Below are positions 56,986 to 64,000 of a stretch of 64,000 nt of DNA, in pieces; the first letter of the stretch is position 1, and the number at the start of each line of letters is the position of its first letter. The DNA is from Nonlabens tegetincola (lineage in GTDB: Bacteria > Bacteroidota > Bacteroidia > Flavobacteriales > Flavobacteriaceae), in the NCBI RefSeq assembly GCF_002954355.1, contig NZ_MQVV01000010.1:434001-498000 (forward strand), given 5' to 3'. The notes below the pieces were generated by a model, which saw only the letters and a list, made by a program, of their open reading frames with translations, did no database searches and had not been told where the DNA came from. The position numbers were made by a program, and so were the translations under genes.

Positions 56986-57456
56986 ATGATTAATGAGGAA
57001 ATAGAGCGTAAATTTTTAGTATCCAACACAGAATTTTTAAAAGAATATCAAGGTGTGCAATTGATTCAAGGTTATTTAACTACCGATCCTTGTCGCACTG
57101 TACGTGTAAGAATACAAGAAAATGGTGGTTATTTAACGATTAAAGGACCTAGTACTGATGACGGTCTTAAGCGCCTGGAATGGGAAAAGGAAATTAGTAT
57201 AAGTGAAGCAGAAGCTTTATTGGAACTGTGCTTACCAATGCCTATTCATAAAATTAGATACAAGATACCGATAGGTACCCATTTTTTTGAGGTAGATCTA
57301 TTTCAAAAAGAGAACGCCGGTTTAATCATAGCCGAAATTGAGCTGAACTCAGAGTTAGATGAATTTGATGCGCCTGAATGGTTAGGTGAAGAAGTAACAG
57401 GAAATAATAAATACTATAATTCATACATTAGTAAAAATCCCTTTTCAACATGGTAA
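56986..57456 (+). CDS. CYTH domain protein (triphosphatase-like)
   Basis: 156 aa. The CYTH signature Glu-Ile-Glu-Arg-Lys (EIERKFLV, the ExExK motif) opens the protein; later strands show GYLTTDPCRTVRVRIQENGG, YLTIKGPSTDDGLKRLEWEK and HKIRYKIP, giving the charged tunnel of triphosphate tunnel enzymes. Likely hydrolyses inorganic or organic triphosphates; bacterial members act on tripolyphosphate. Overlaps the next lipoprotein gene by 7 bp. Confidence 0.92.
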   Translation: MINEEIERKFLVSNTEFLKEYQGVQLIQGYLTTDPCRTVRVRIQENGGYLTIKGPSTDDGLKRLEWEKEISISEAEALLELCLPMPIHKIRYKIPIGTHFFEVDLFQKENAGLIIAEIELNSELDEFDAPEWLGEEVTGNNKYYNSYISKNPFSTW

Positions 57457-57947
57457 AATATTGGATTAGCTTTGTTTTAATTACTACAATTTTAAGCTGT
57501 AATAGTTCAAACAAAACTTCAAAAATAAAAGACAATCTTCCAGATGAAGTAATTACGGATTCAATTCAATTGATTCAAAAATCTGATTCCTTGAAAAAAC
57601 TCGGGTATAATGTGTTTACTTATAAAGAAGCAAACAAACATTATTTAATGCAAGAGTATTTTATGGTTCAATTGCTATCTGGTGATAATGATAGTATTCC
57701 TAAGGAAGTATTGTCTCAATTACAACAAGATCATTTGGCCTACCTTTCCAAAATGTATGACCTAGGTCATGCTTCTTTAATAGGACCCATGAATAACGGT
57801 AAGGAATGGAGAGGAATTGTTGTTTATAACACACCCAGTTTAAAAATGGCAGACAGTCTTGCCAATCAGGATCCTCTTGTAAAAAGTGGTGCCTTAAAAG
57901 TAAAGATCACCGGTTGGTGGACCGAAAAAGGTGGTAGGCTTAGGTAA
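57450..57947 (+). CDS. YCII-related lipoprotein
   Basis: 165 aa. Lipoprotein signal MVKYWISFVLITTILSC (lipobox ILSC). The C-terminal ~95 residues follow the YCII dimeric ferredoxin-like fold (YFMVQLLSGDNDSIPKEVLS, LQQDHLAYLSKMYDLGHASL, IGPMNNGKEWRGIVVYNTPS, LADSLANQDPLV-type pattern). YCII domains are mostly uncharacterised; the lipoprotein form is frequent in Flavobacteriia. Seven bp overlap with the CYTH gene implies coupled translation. Its stop touches the convergent pbpC gene. Confidence 0.8.
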   Translation: MVKYWISFVLITTILSCNSSNKTSKIKDNLPDEVITDSIQLIQKSDSLKKLGYNVFTYKEANKHYLMQEYFMVQLLSGDNDSIPKEVLSQLQQDHLAYLSKMYDLGHASLIGPMNNGKEWRGIVVYNTPSLKMADSLANQDPLVKSGALKVKITGWWTEKGGRLR

Positions 57948-60332
57948 TTACTTAAACGTGAGTTGGATTTTAATTTGATAGCCACTTTCATCAACTGCGG
58001 TAATTAAATGCTTTCCTTTTTGTGCAGTGATTGGCATTTCATGGATTCCTTGAGTAACACCTAGGTAATCATTATTCTTATACCAGTGCACTGTGTTGTT
58101 GTTACGTTTGTGAGCCAGTTGAAATATTACCGGATTTAGTTCTCCATTTACATTGATGGTATTAGTTATGATGCTATTATGTTGCGGAGTCATTATACTC
58201 ATTATAGGTTCCAATTTTAAAGAACAATTTTCTAAGTAATCAGGTACAGCGGTAAAAGCAGGAGTGGACTTTTGGTAGAAATAAGATTCTATGGGTGGTA
58301 GAATTAGGTAAGTTTTTTGCTCCAGATCATTAACTTCTCTACAATCGGTAGTAGCTCTTTTTCCTGAACGTTTATCGATATTAATTTTTTTATGAAAAGG
58401 GCAAGCAGCAAAACGGGTACCATTGCTGGGAATATAAGATAAAGTTTGTGGGCAATCAGGGTTAGGCAAGTAACCGGTAACTGAGCATGTGTTTATGTGC
58501 GCTAGATCGTCGTACGGAGGCTTGAACCAAGGCTCTTGCGGTAAACGATTAAATAAATCAAAAAGTACGGGCGCCGCACTGTCTATTCCTGTCATTGCTG
58601 CCCGACCTTCACCATCGGCGTTTCCTGTCCATACACCAATAACATACTTTGGTGTTATTCCTATAGCCCACGCATCTCGGTTACCGTAACTTGTTCCTGT
58701 TTTCCAGGCGATTTCTTTATCTGGATTGAAAAAATGCCAGATTTCTTCACCTTCAGGTCGATTTACCGTTTTCATTGCTTCAAAGGTTTGGTAAATACTG
58801 CCAGCTCCGTATATCTCTGGTTCTAGATACCAGTTGGTTTCTTGTGAGTTTTTTGTTAATTCTGCTTTCGCGAAAGCGGAATCGCCATCAGCTTTTTTGA
58901 TGTAAGTAAGTTGCTCAAATAACCCATAATGATACTCACTGTTGTGAGCTTCGTAATCCTTAAGCTGTTTTGCAAGAACGGCATAGGCTTTACACATATC
59001 CCATAAACTACTTTCTGCACCGCCGATTACTAGGCTCAGCCCATACGTGTTTGCTCCTCTATTTACATCAGTTAATTGTAGTTGTTGTAACTTGTTATAA
59101 AACCTAGGAACAGTATGTTGTTGCAATAACCGTACAGCAGGGATGTTAAGTGATCGCGCCAGTGCTTTATCAGCAGGAATCATTCCTGTATAAGAACGAT
59201 TAAAATTTTCAGTTCTAAAGCCGTCGATTAGGGTAGGGACATCTGGAACAAGAGTTTTGGGCAGCAATTCACCTTGATCCATCATGCTGGCATATAAGAA
59301 AGGTTTTAATACGCTTCCTGTACTGCGCGGTGCTGTAATAATGTCTACATCCTTACCATGCTCAATGGTGGTAGGTGAATTACCTACATAGGCTACCACT
59401 TCCATATTGTCAATATCCAGTACAAGCATTGAGAGATTGTGTACTCCATTAAGCTTTAGTTTTTGGTAATGATTATTTACGATACGATTTACCGTTTGCT
59501 GCATATCATGCTCAATAGTAGTGGTTACTCTAGCTGTACCATATTCCTTGTTAATTCTATTGAGTAAATGAGGTGCACTTCTAGGAATATTAAAATTCTT
59601 ATCAGGAACTCTTTCAGCAATTGATAATTCGTAATCTGTTTGATCTATTATTCCTTTCTCCTTTAATTTAAACAATAGCTGATCGCGTTTTTGTTTTAAT
59701 TGATTTTGTCGCTTACCTGGATAAATAAGACCAGGTGCATTGGGCAATACAGCTAGTGTTGCACTTTCTGCCCAACTCAATTCATGCGGACTTCTTCCAA
59801 AATAACGGTATGATGCCATTTCTAGTCCGATTACATTACCGCCATAGGGTGCGTGTGAGGCATAGAGTTCTAGAATTTCATCTTTAGAAAGTTTTAATTC
59901 TAATCTAGTTGCCCATATTAATTCAACTAACTTTTCATAGTAGGAGCGTTCTTTTTTACGAGCTAATCTAATGACTTGTTGAGTAATAGTGCTTCCTCCA
60001 CGTACAACCTTACCAGCCTCAAAATTTTGTCGCATGGCGTTTAAAATCGAGATAGGGTTAAATCCAGGATGGGAATAAAAGTGCTCGTCCTCGTAGAAAA
60101 GTACACTCTGTTTGTACTTATAAGGAACGCTATCTACTCGAGGAAAACGCCACTGTTCATCTTTAGCAATATGTGCATCTAGTAAAATACCTTCTTTACT
60201 TTCAATGACTGTGGAATAAGGGACGTTAAAAAGTCTTTGCGGTAGACAGAAATAGTACCATATACTTAGCACGAGGAAAAACATTATTTTCCATTTATGT
60301 TTAAGTAATAAATGCCCTAGTTTATTCTTCAT
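57948..60332 (-). CDS. pbpC: Penicillin-binding protein 1C
   Basis: 794 aa class A bifunctional enzyme. One N-terminal span (MFFLVLSIWYYFCL), glycosyltransferase domain with catalytic Glu81 (FYEDEHFYSHPG), GGSTITQQV and KDEILELYASHAPYGGN; transpeptidase domain with Ser340 and Lys343 (STGSVLKPF) and KTG at 544-546; and the C-terminal PBP1C domain (~630-794, CPFHKK, then HWYKNNDYLGVT). It polymerises and cross-links peptidoglycan. AFAKA at 486-490 is encoded by a palindrome copy. The alpha-2-macroglobulin gene that often accompanies pbpC is not adjacent. Confidence 0.95.
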   Translation of the reverse strand: MKNKLGHLLLKHKWKIMFFLVLSIWYYFCLPQRLFNVPYSTVIESKEGILLDAHIAKDEQWRFPRVDSVPYKYKQSVLFYEDEHFYSHPGFNPISILNAMRQNFEAGKVVRGGSTITQQVIRLARKKERSYYEKLVELIWATRLELKLSKDEILELYASHAPYGGNVIGLEMASYRYFGRSPHELSWAESATLAVLPNAPGLIYPGKRQNQLKQKRDQLLFKLKEKGIIDQTDYELSIAERVPDKNFNIPRSAPHLLNRINKEYGTARVTTTIEHDMQQTVNRIVNNHYQKLKLNGVHNLSMLVLDIDNMEVVAYVGNSPTTIEHGKDVDIITAPRSTGSVLKPFLYASMMDQGELLPKTLVPDVPTLIDGFRTENFNRSYTGMIPADKALARSLNIPAVRLLQQHTVPRFYNKLQQLQLTDVNRGANTYGLSLVIGGAESSLWDMCKAYAVLAKQLKDYEAHNSEYHYGLFEQLTYIKKADGDSAFAKAELTKNSQETNWYLEPEIYGAGSIYQTFEAMKTVNRPEGEEIWHFFNPDKEIAWKTGTSYGNRDAWAIGITPKYVIGVWTGNADGEGRAAMTGIDSAAPVLFDLFNRLPQEPWFKPPYDDLAHINTCSVTGYLPNPDCPQTLSYIPSNGTRFAACPFHKKINIDKRSGKRATTDCREVNDLEQKTYLILPPIESYFYQKSTPAFTAVPDYLENCSLKLEPIMSIMTPQHNSIITNTINVNGELNPVIFQLAHKRNNNTVHWYKNNDYLGVTQGIHEMPITAQKGKHLITAVDESGYQIKIQLTFK
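58864..58877. repeat. Palindromic repeat copy 15
   Basis: 14-bp perfect core GCTTTCGCGAAAGC in pbpC (left outer base T instead of C), encoding AFAKA at residues 486-490, followed by Glu-Leu. Confidence 0.95.
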
Positions 60333-60367
60333 TTTTCGCCTCTACAGATAGCTCATATTACTTGCAA

Positions 60368-61147
60368 CTAAGAATAAATAGAAGTGATTATTTTTCCCTC
60401 TTGTTTTGAAGAATCAAGGAATTCTGGTGGTGCTAGATCGCGTTGTCGAGCAGCGTCTTGATAATATTCTTTCCTACTAGTGTGCGGTTCACTTACTGCG
60501 TGTAATACTTTTGTTTTAATAGTTTGATTGATTAAACCAATGATTAAGTTTATAACGTGGTTGCGATTAACCAAGTTAACTGGCATGTCGGGATTTTTTA
60601 AATCTGTTTTACCTTTTAAATGATTAATAGGATGCCTGTCGTCACCAATTAGACCACATGGCCTTAGTATTGTTGCATTGGGATACCAGTTTCTTAATTC
60701 TTCCTCGGCAGCAATAATCTTTTTGCCTGTATTGGATTGTGAGTTTGGTATGTTGTTTTCCGAATAGGTGGTAATAGGAAAAGTGTCTTGAAATACTGAC
60801 GTGCTAGAAACAAAAATAAAATCTGGTATTTTATACACCAAAGCAAACTTAGCAATCATCCTTACTTTATAGGCAAAATCACTATCTGGATTTTTGCGCA
60901 ATCCTGGTGGAATAGCAACTACTAAAGTATTTAGGCCTTCTAAAAAAGTTTTTAAATCGCCAAAAATTTTATCTTCCTTAATGTCGATTATATAGCTTTT
61001 TATCCCAGACTGTTCTAAAATTGCGACATCATCAGGTTGTCTCACAGTAGCTCTACATGTAAAATCTAAAGCTTTTAACTGGAATGCTAGCTCTTTTCCT
61101 AGCCATCCTGCACCTAAGATACCGATTGTTTTCTTTTTATTTTTCAT
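60368..61147 (-). CDS. NAD-dependent epimerase/dehydratase-like protein
   Basis: 259 aa from the ATG at 61147, which gives MKNKKKTIGILGAGWLGKEL, a Rossmann GxGxxG dinucleotide site near the start. Further parts: TLVVAIPPG, FIFVSSTSVFQDTFPITTYS with the Ser of the SDR triad, and ATILRPCGLIGDDRHPINHL. The usual YxxxK is not obvious, so it may be a binding or divergent member (YeeZ-like). Overlaps the M28 peptidase gene by 11 bp; a TTG at 61165 is a less likely start. 35 bp before pbpC. Confidence 0.82.
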   Translation of the reverse strand: MKNKKKTIGILGAGWLGKELAFQLKALDFTCRATVRQPDDVAILEQSGIKSYIIDIKEDKIFGDLKTFLEGLNTLVVAIPPGLRKNPDSDFAYKVRMIAKFALVYKIPDFIFVSSTSVFQDTFPITTYSENNIPNSQSNTGKKIIAAEEELRNWYPNATILRPCGLIGDDRHPINHLKGKTDLKNPDMPVNLVNRNHVINLIIGLINQTIKTKVLHAVSEPHTSRKEYYQDAARQRDLAPPEFLDSSKQEGKIITSIYS

Positions 61148-63536
61148 CAGCAGTTTGTTCTTCAACTATTGTTTGCCGGTTTACTAGTTTAATACTTCGC
61201 TTTTTAAGAACAGCATCGTTAAGAACAAACGGCATAGACATTTGCTCGATAGGTCTTGCAGTTATTTCAAATTCGGACCGTTGCATTAAATCAAAACTCG
61301 CTCCATAAAAAATAAGCTCTGGATTATCCTGGGCCGAAAAGGTTAATTCCATAACCAAAGGCTCATTATCTTTTATATAATAACTTAATAGACGATTTCC
61401 CCATCTATAGCCAAAGGGTGTCTCGCTCTTACCTGTTTTAGGAACTTGCAAGCCGTTTACCACTGCTTTTTTAAATAGAACCTCGTCTGTGGTAAATGCC
61501 TCTATACGATGCAGGGTTTCTGTGCTGCTTACTTTCAATTTGACCTTACGGTCTTCTCCTACAAGTGTATCGCTTAAAATCTCTATATCAAGTGAAGCTA
61601 GTTTCTTGTATTCGGCTGGTGCTACATAACTAAAACCAGTTCCATACTTTGAGTCAATACTGTTTTTATTAAGTTCTTTAGCGTTTTGAGGATTGTTACC
61701 TAGTTTTTCTTTAACCCAATCGGTTAAGGTTGGGTCATAGGTCGCCCATTGAGCTTTGTCTTCATCTTGATTATGAATGTAAACTAGGCTGGTGGATTGG
61801 GGTTGGGATGGTGAGAATTCTGCTTTCGCGAAAGCGTAAACACCACAACCAATAGTTATAATCAAGGACATAAATGCTAGTAATCCTTTCTTTCTATAAT
61901 GTCCTGTGATAGGAACTAACAAACCAAACAGTAACGTAGTAAGAACAGATGCTACAAATAAAATACTCATTCCTAATGCTACTGGAAAAGCTTTAATAAA
62001 TGGTGAAAGAATAAAAATTGAGGGAACAGATAATAGGACTAGAAGGATGTAGCTAGGTCTTTTTTGCTGTATGTTGATGTATAGCATTATTAAACTACAA
62101 AAAACAGGAATGATTAAAAATCCTGCGCCTGGTAAAAAGATCGAACCTAGAATACCGCCATCGCCTACAGGAAACGCTACTAGTAAACAGATAAGCCATA
62201 AAATAAAAATGGGAGCAACGCTTAAACTAGGTATGCGATCACGGTGGTAATACTTGTGATATAAGAAAAAGCTAATGGTAAGAGCAATAAACGCAGCTGC
62301 CGCAATCAACCAGTATCCGTTATACGGGAATCCATGTAATTGATGTATGTAAAACTCAGATTCTTTAATCCCTATCCACGTGTAGTTAGTAATTAAGTAA
62401 CTTATAATAAGTGCTCCTAGAAACGGTACAAAACCACCCAATAAATAAGTAAGTTGAATACGCCTGCGTTTTATTCCGTAAACAATGAGTGTTATCATTA
62501 ACACAAATGCTACTATTATTAAACCACTTAACCAACTAAATGGGAATTGCACCATTTTTATCAATGGTAAGGGTACGTAAACTACATCATCATCTTTTTC
62601 AGTTTTAAGTCTATCAGTCAAATCAATGCTAGAAAAATAATCTAACTGCGGCATGAGATAGCTGCCTTGATGAGCAAGTGTGTTGCGATCTAGGCGTTCA
62701 TATGAATCTAGTTCAGTATGATAGTCAAAATGATCACCTATAAAAGCAAAGTTTAATCCATTAATATCACCGTCTTCTCTAAAAATGGTAAGGTCGGTAT
62801 CATTAGGTATCATTTTATAAATACTATAGGCTAGTGAATTAGCTACAGGATATTCAACTCCTGACTTGCTAAATGCCTCGATGATTTTTCTATTACCACC
62901 GTTTGTTTCAACTAGCATATAGCTAGGGCCGCCACTACCGCGCGCTTCAAAGTTTAAAACAAATGCTACATCTTGTGCCCACTCATGTTTATTGACAAAA
63001 GTGCTTGCGCCATTTAAGCCTAGCTCTTCACCATCAGTAATGCAAATGATAATATCGTTTTCAGGTTGCTCATTTTTGGCAAGAAAAGCTCTTGTTGCTT
63101 CTAGTATAGTGGCTACACCGCTTGCAGCATCACTTGCTCCTTTACTACTGTGTGGATCACTGTCGTAATGAGAAAGTAATAATAGGGCATTTTTTGAGTC
63201 GGTGCGACCTTTAATACGTGCTAGAATATTCTCAGGTTTAGACATATTTCCATTCCAGCTAATATCATAAGCAGATTGCGTTGTAACATTAAGCCCATAA
63301 GATTTTAGTTGTTTAATGATGTAATCCCTTGCCTTATCGTGTGCCTTGCTTCCTAGATAATGCGGCTCGACTGAAAGTGCTTGTATGTGTTCAAGTGCTC
63401 TTGCTGTTGACCACTCAGTGGCTGGAACGTTTTCTTTAACCTCACTAGATGGTGTTTGAGAATAGAATGCGTAAAAAACAAGTAAAAGAATAATTACAAA
63501 CGATATTGCAGATGAGAAGTGTGATTTAGGTCTCAT
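61137..63536 (-). CDS. M28 family zinc peptidase with C-terminal membrane domain
   Basis: 799 aa. A first span (ISFVIILLLVFYAFYSQ) anchors an extracytoplasmic peptidase domain (~45-330) with metal ligands His123 and Asp136 (SHYDSDPHSSKGASDAASGV), Glu170/171 (ITDGEELGLNG) and Glu197 (LNFEARGSGGP). About eight further spans lie between ~350 and 585, and a beta-rich C-terminal domain (~590-799). This layout resembles ER metallopeptidase/Fxna-type M28 proteins. It is an aminopeptidase by family; substrate unknown. AFAKA at 568-572 at the end of the last span is encoded by a palindrome copy. First gene of the run with the epimerase. Confidence 0.9.
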   Translation of the reverse strand: MRPKSHFSSAISFVIILLLVFYAFYSQTPSSEVKENVPATEWSTARALEHIQALSVEPHYLGSKAHDKARDYIIKQLKSYGLNVTTQSAYDISWNGNMSKPENILARIKGRTDSKNALLLLSHYDSDPHSSKGASDAASGVATILEATRAFLAKNEQPENDIIICITDGEELGLNGASTFVNKHEWAQDVAFVLNFEARGSGGPSYMLVETNGGNRKIIEAFSKSGVEYPVANSLAYSIYKMIPNDTDLTIFREDGDINGLNFAFIGDHFDYHTELDSYERLDRNTLAHQGSYLMPQLDYFSSIDLTDRLKTEKDDDVVYVPLPLIKMVQFPFSWLSGLIIVAFVLMITLIVYGIKRRRIQLTYLLGGFVPFLGALIISYLITNYTWIGIKESEFYIHQLHGFPYNGYWLIAAAAFIALTISFFLYHKYYHRDRIPSLSVAPIFILWLICLLVAFPVGDGGILGSIFLPGAGFLIIPVFCSLIMLYINIQQKRPSYILLVLLSVPSIFILSPFIKAFPVALGMSILFVASVLTTLLFGLLVPITGHYRKKGLLAFMSLIITIGCGVYAFAKAEFSPSQPQSTSLVYIHNQDEDKAQWATYDPTLTDWVKEKLGNNPQNAKELNKNSIDSKYGTGFSYVAPAEYKKLASLDIEILSDTLVGEDRKVKLKVSSTETLHRIEAFTTDEVLFKKAVVNGLQVPKTGKSETPFGYRWGNRLLSYYIKDNEPLVMELTFSAQDNPELIFYGASFDLMQRSEFEITARPIEQMSMPFVLNDAVLKKRSIKLVNRQTIVEEQTADEK
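61822..61835. repeat. Palindromic repeat copy 16
   Basis: 14-bp perfect core GCTTTCGCGAAAGC in the M28 peptidase gene (left outer base T), encoding AFAKA at residues 568-572 at the end of the last membrane span. Confidence 0.95.
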
Positions 63537-63688
63537 GGTTGTGTGGTTTCTTGTCAGTAAGATGGTGAAATTAAATAAAAAATACTGCTTATTGTGTTTC
63601 TTATTAAATTAACCTTTTCTTACTTAATTAGGTTGCTAGATAAAGCAGACTGTAACATCATAATACCTATAGTTTCGTTTAAAAATAA

Positions 63689-63696
63689 TACCTTTG
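63689..63696 (+). promoter_or_regulatory. -7 box of the flavin reductase gene
   Basis: TACCTTTG matches TAnnTTTG, ending 24 nt before the TTG start at 63721; no clear -33 element. Confidence 0.4.
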
Positions 63697-63720
63697 AAAA
63701 TTCATTAAAAGGTAAGCATT

Positions 63721-64000
63721 TTGACAGTAGATCCTAAAGAAATTTCTACAGCCCAGTTACATGGACTCATGCTAGGAGCAGTTCAACCGCGACCTATTGC
63801 ATTTGCTAGTACAGTTGATGTTGATGGTAATGTGAATCTATCACCTTATTCTTTTTTCAATGTCTTTAGTGCAAATCCACCGATTATGATATTCTCATCG
63901 GCTAGGAGAGTGCGCAATAACACAGTTAAACATACCTTGCTTAATGCACAAGCTACCCAAGAAGTGGTAATTAATATTGTCAATTACGATATTGTACAGC
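63721..64000 (+). CDS. Flavin reductase family protein, N-terminal part
   Basis: The first 93 codons are in the window; the gene runs off the right end. It reads TVDPKEISTAQLHGLMLGAV, QPRPIAFASTVDVDGNVNLS, PYSFFNVFSANPPIMIFSSA, the FMN-binding split-barrel pattern of the flavin reductase-like family (PRPIA and SPYSFFN are hallmarks). It would reduce or bind FMN for an unknown partner. The upstream in-frame stop is at 63706 and no ATG or GTG lies in between, so TTG at 63721 is taken as the start. Confidence 0.85.
   Translation, partial: MTVDPKEISTAQLHGLMLGAVQPRPIAFASTVDVDGNVNLSPYSFFNVFSANPPIMIFSSARRVRNNTVKHTLLNAQATQEVVINIVNYDIVQ

Noticed and set aside
451-61835. The 16-bp palindrome as parS (ParB) sites
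   Set aside because: Chromosomal parS sites have a different consensus (TGTTTCACGTGAAACA) and number only a few near oriC; one copy per 4 kb across ordinary genes does not fit.
451-61835. The palindrome as rho-independent terminator stems
   Set aside because: Most copies are inside genes, there is no loop and no T-tract, and real terminators with different stems are present at gene ends.
1-64000. tRNA, rRNA, CRISPR arrays, insertion sequences, riboswitches
   Set aside because: Looked for by eye on both strands; no tRNA-like cloverleaf, regular spacer-repeat series, transposase gene or recognisable riboswitch was found. Small RNAs cannot be excluded.

Overview
The window comes from an AT-rich member of the Bacteroidota, almost certainly a marine Flavobacteriaceae. 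The evidence is a type IX secretion substrate with a Bacteroidota sorting tail, a porG-uppS-bamA-skp-skp cluster, a FadL plus SGNH-hydrolase pair, an HU-CCDC81/SPOR protein, Bacteroidota-type promoters (TTG or TTTG, about 17-20 nt, TAnnTTTG) and few recognisable Shine-Dalgarno sequences. A genus such as Nonlabens or Dokdonia is a guess. The region is ordinary chromosome: about 68 protein genes, no rRNA, tRNA, CRISPR, insertion sequence or prophage that I could see.

Layout. 0-11.6 kb: exonuclease tail, a dipeptide-type ABC ATPase, then a leftward block of secreted hydrolases (CocE-like, a T9SS beta-propeller protein, an S9 peptidase) and small lipoproteins. 11.6-20.9 kb: a histone-deacetylase-like protein, a Cys/Met PLP enzyme, a CNNM protein, 3-hydroxyanthranilate dioxygenase, and the hemA-orf-hemC block with a divergent AraC regulator. 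21-26.5 kb: a six-gene Mn/Zn/Fe uptake cluster (DtxR-type regulator, outer-membrane barrel, binding protein, ATPase, two permeases with winged-helix tails). 26.5-37.5 kb: crotonase, sensor kinase, tig-clpP-clpX, FadL plus SGNH hydrolase, pdxJ plus hydrolase. 37.6-44.8 kb: CBS protein plus nadK, then porG-uppS-bamA-skp-skp for envelope biogenesis. 44.8-57.9 kb: pheS with two coupled small genes, SPOR protein, a second sensor kinase, bacilliredoxin, plsC plus acyl-ACP desaturase, recJ, lpxH. 57.9-64 kb: pbpC, an NAD-dependent epimerase, an M28 peptidase with a membrane domain, and the start of a flavin reductase.

The most striking signal is not a gene. A 16-bp perfect palindrome, CGCTTTCGCGAAAGCG, or a one-base variant of it, occurs 16 times in 64 kb, about once per 4.1 kb and unusually evenly. 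Twelve copies lie inside genes. Ten of these are read in the frame that gives Ala-Phe-Ala-Lys/Glu-Ala, two in the frame giving Arg-Phe-Arg-x-Ser, none in the third. Three copies form the end of a signal peptide. This looks like a highly iterated palindrome system comparable in concept to cyanobacterial HIP1; its function cannot be read from this window.

A second pattern is that five genes (dtxR-like, SPOR, plsC, recJ, lpxH) have a TAnnTTTG -7 box ending 3-5 nt before the start codon, which predicts leaderless or nearly leaderless mRNAs. Several genes have only TTG as a usable start codon.
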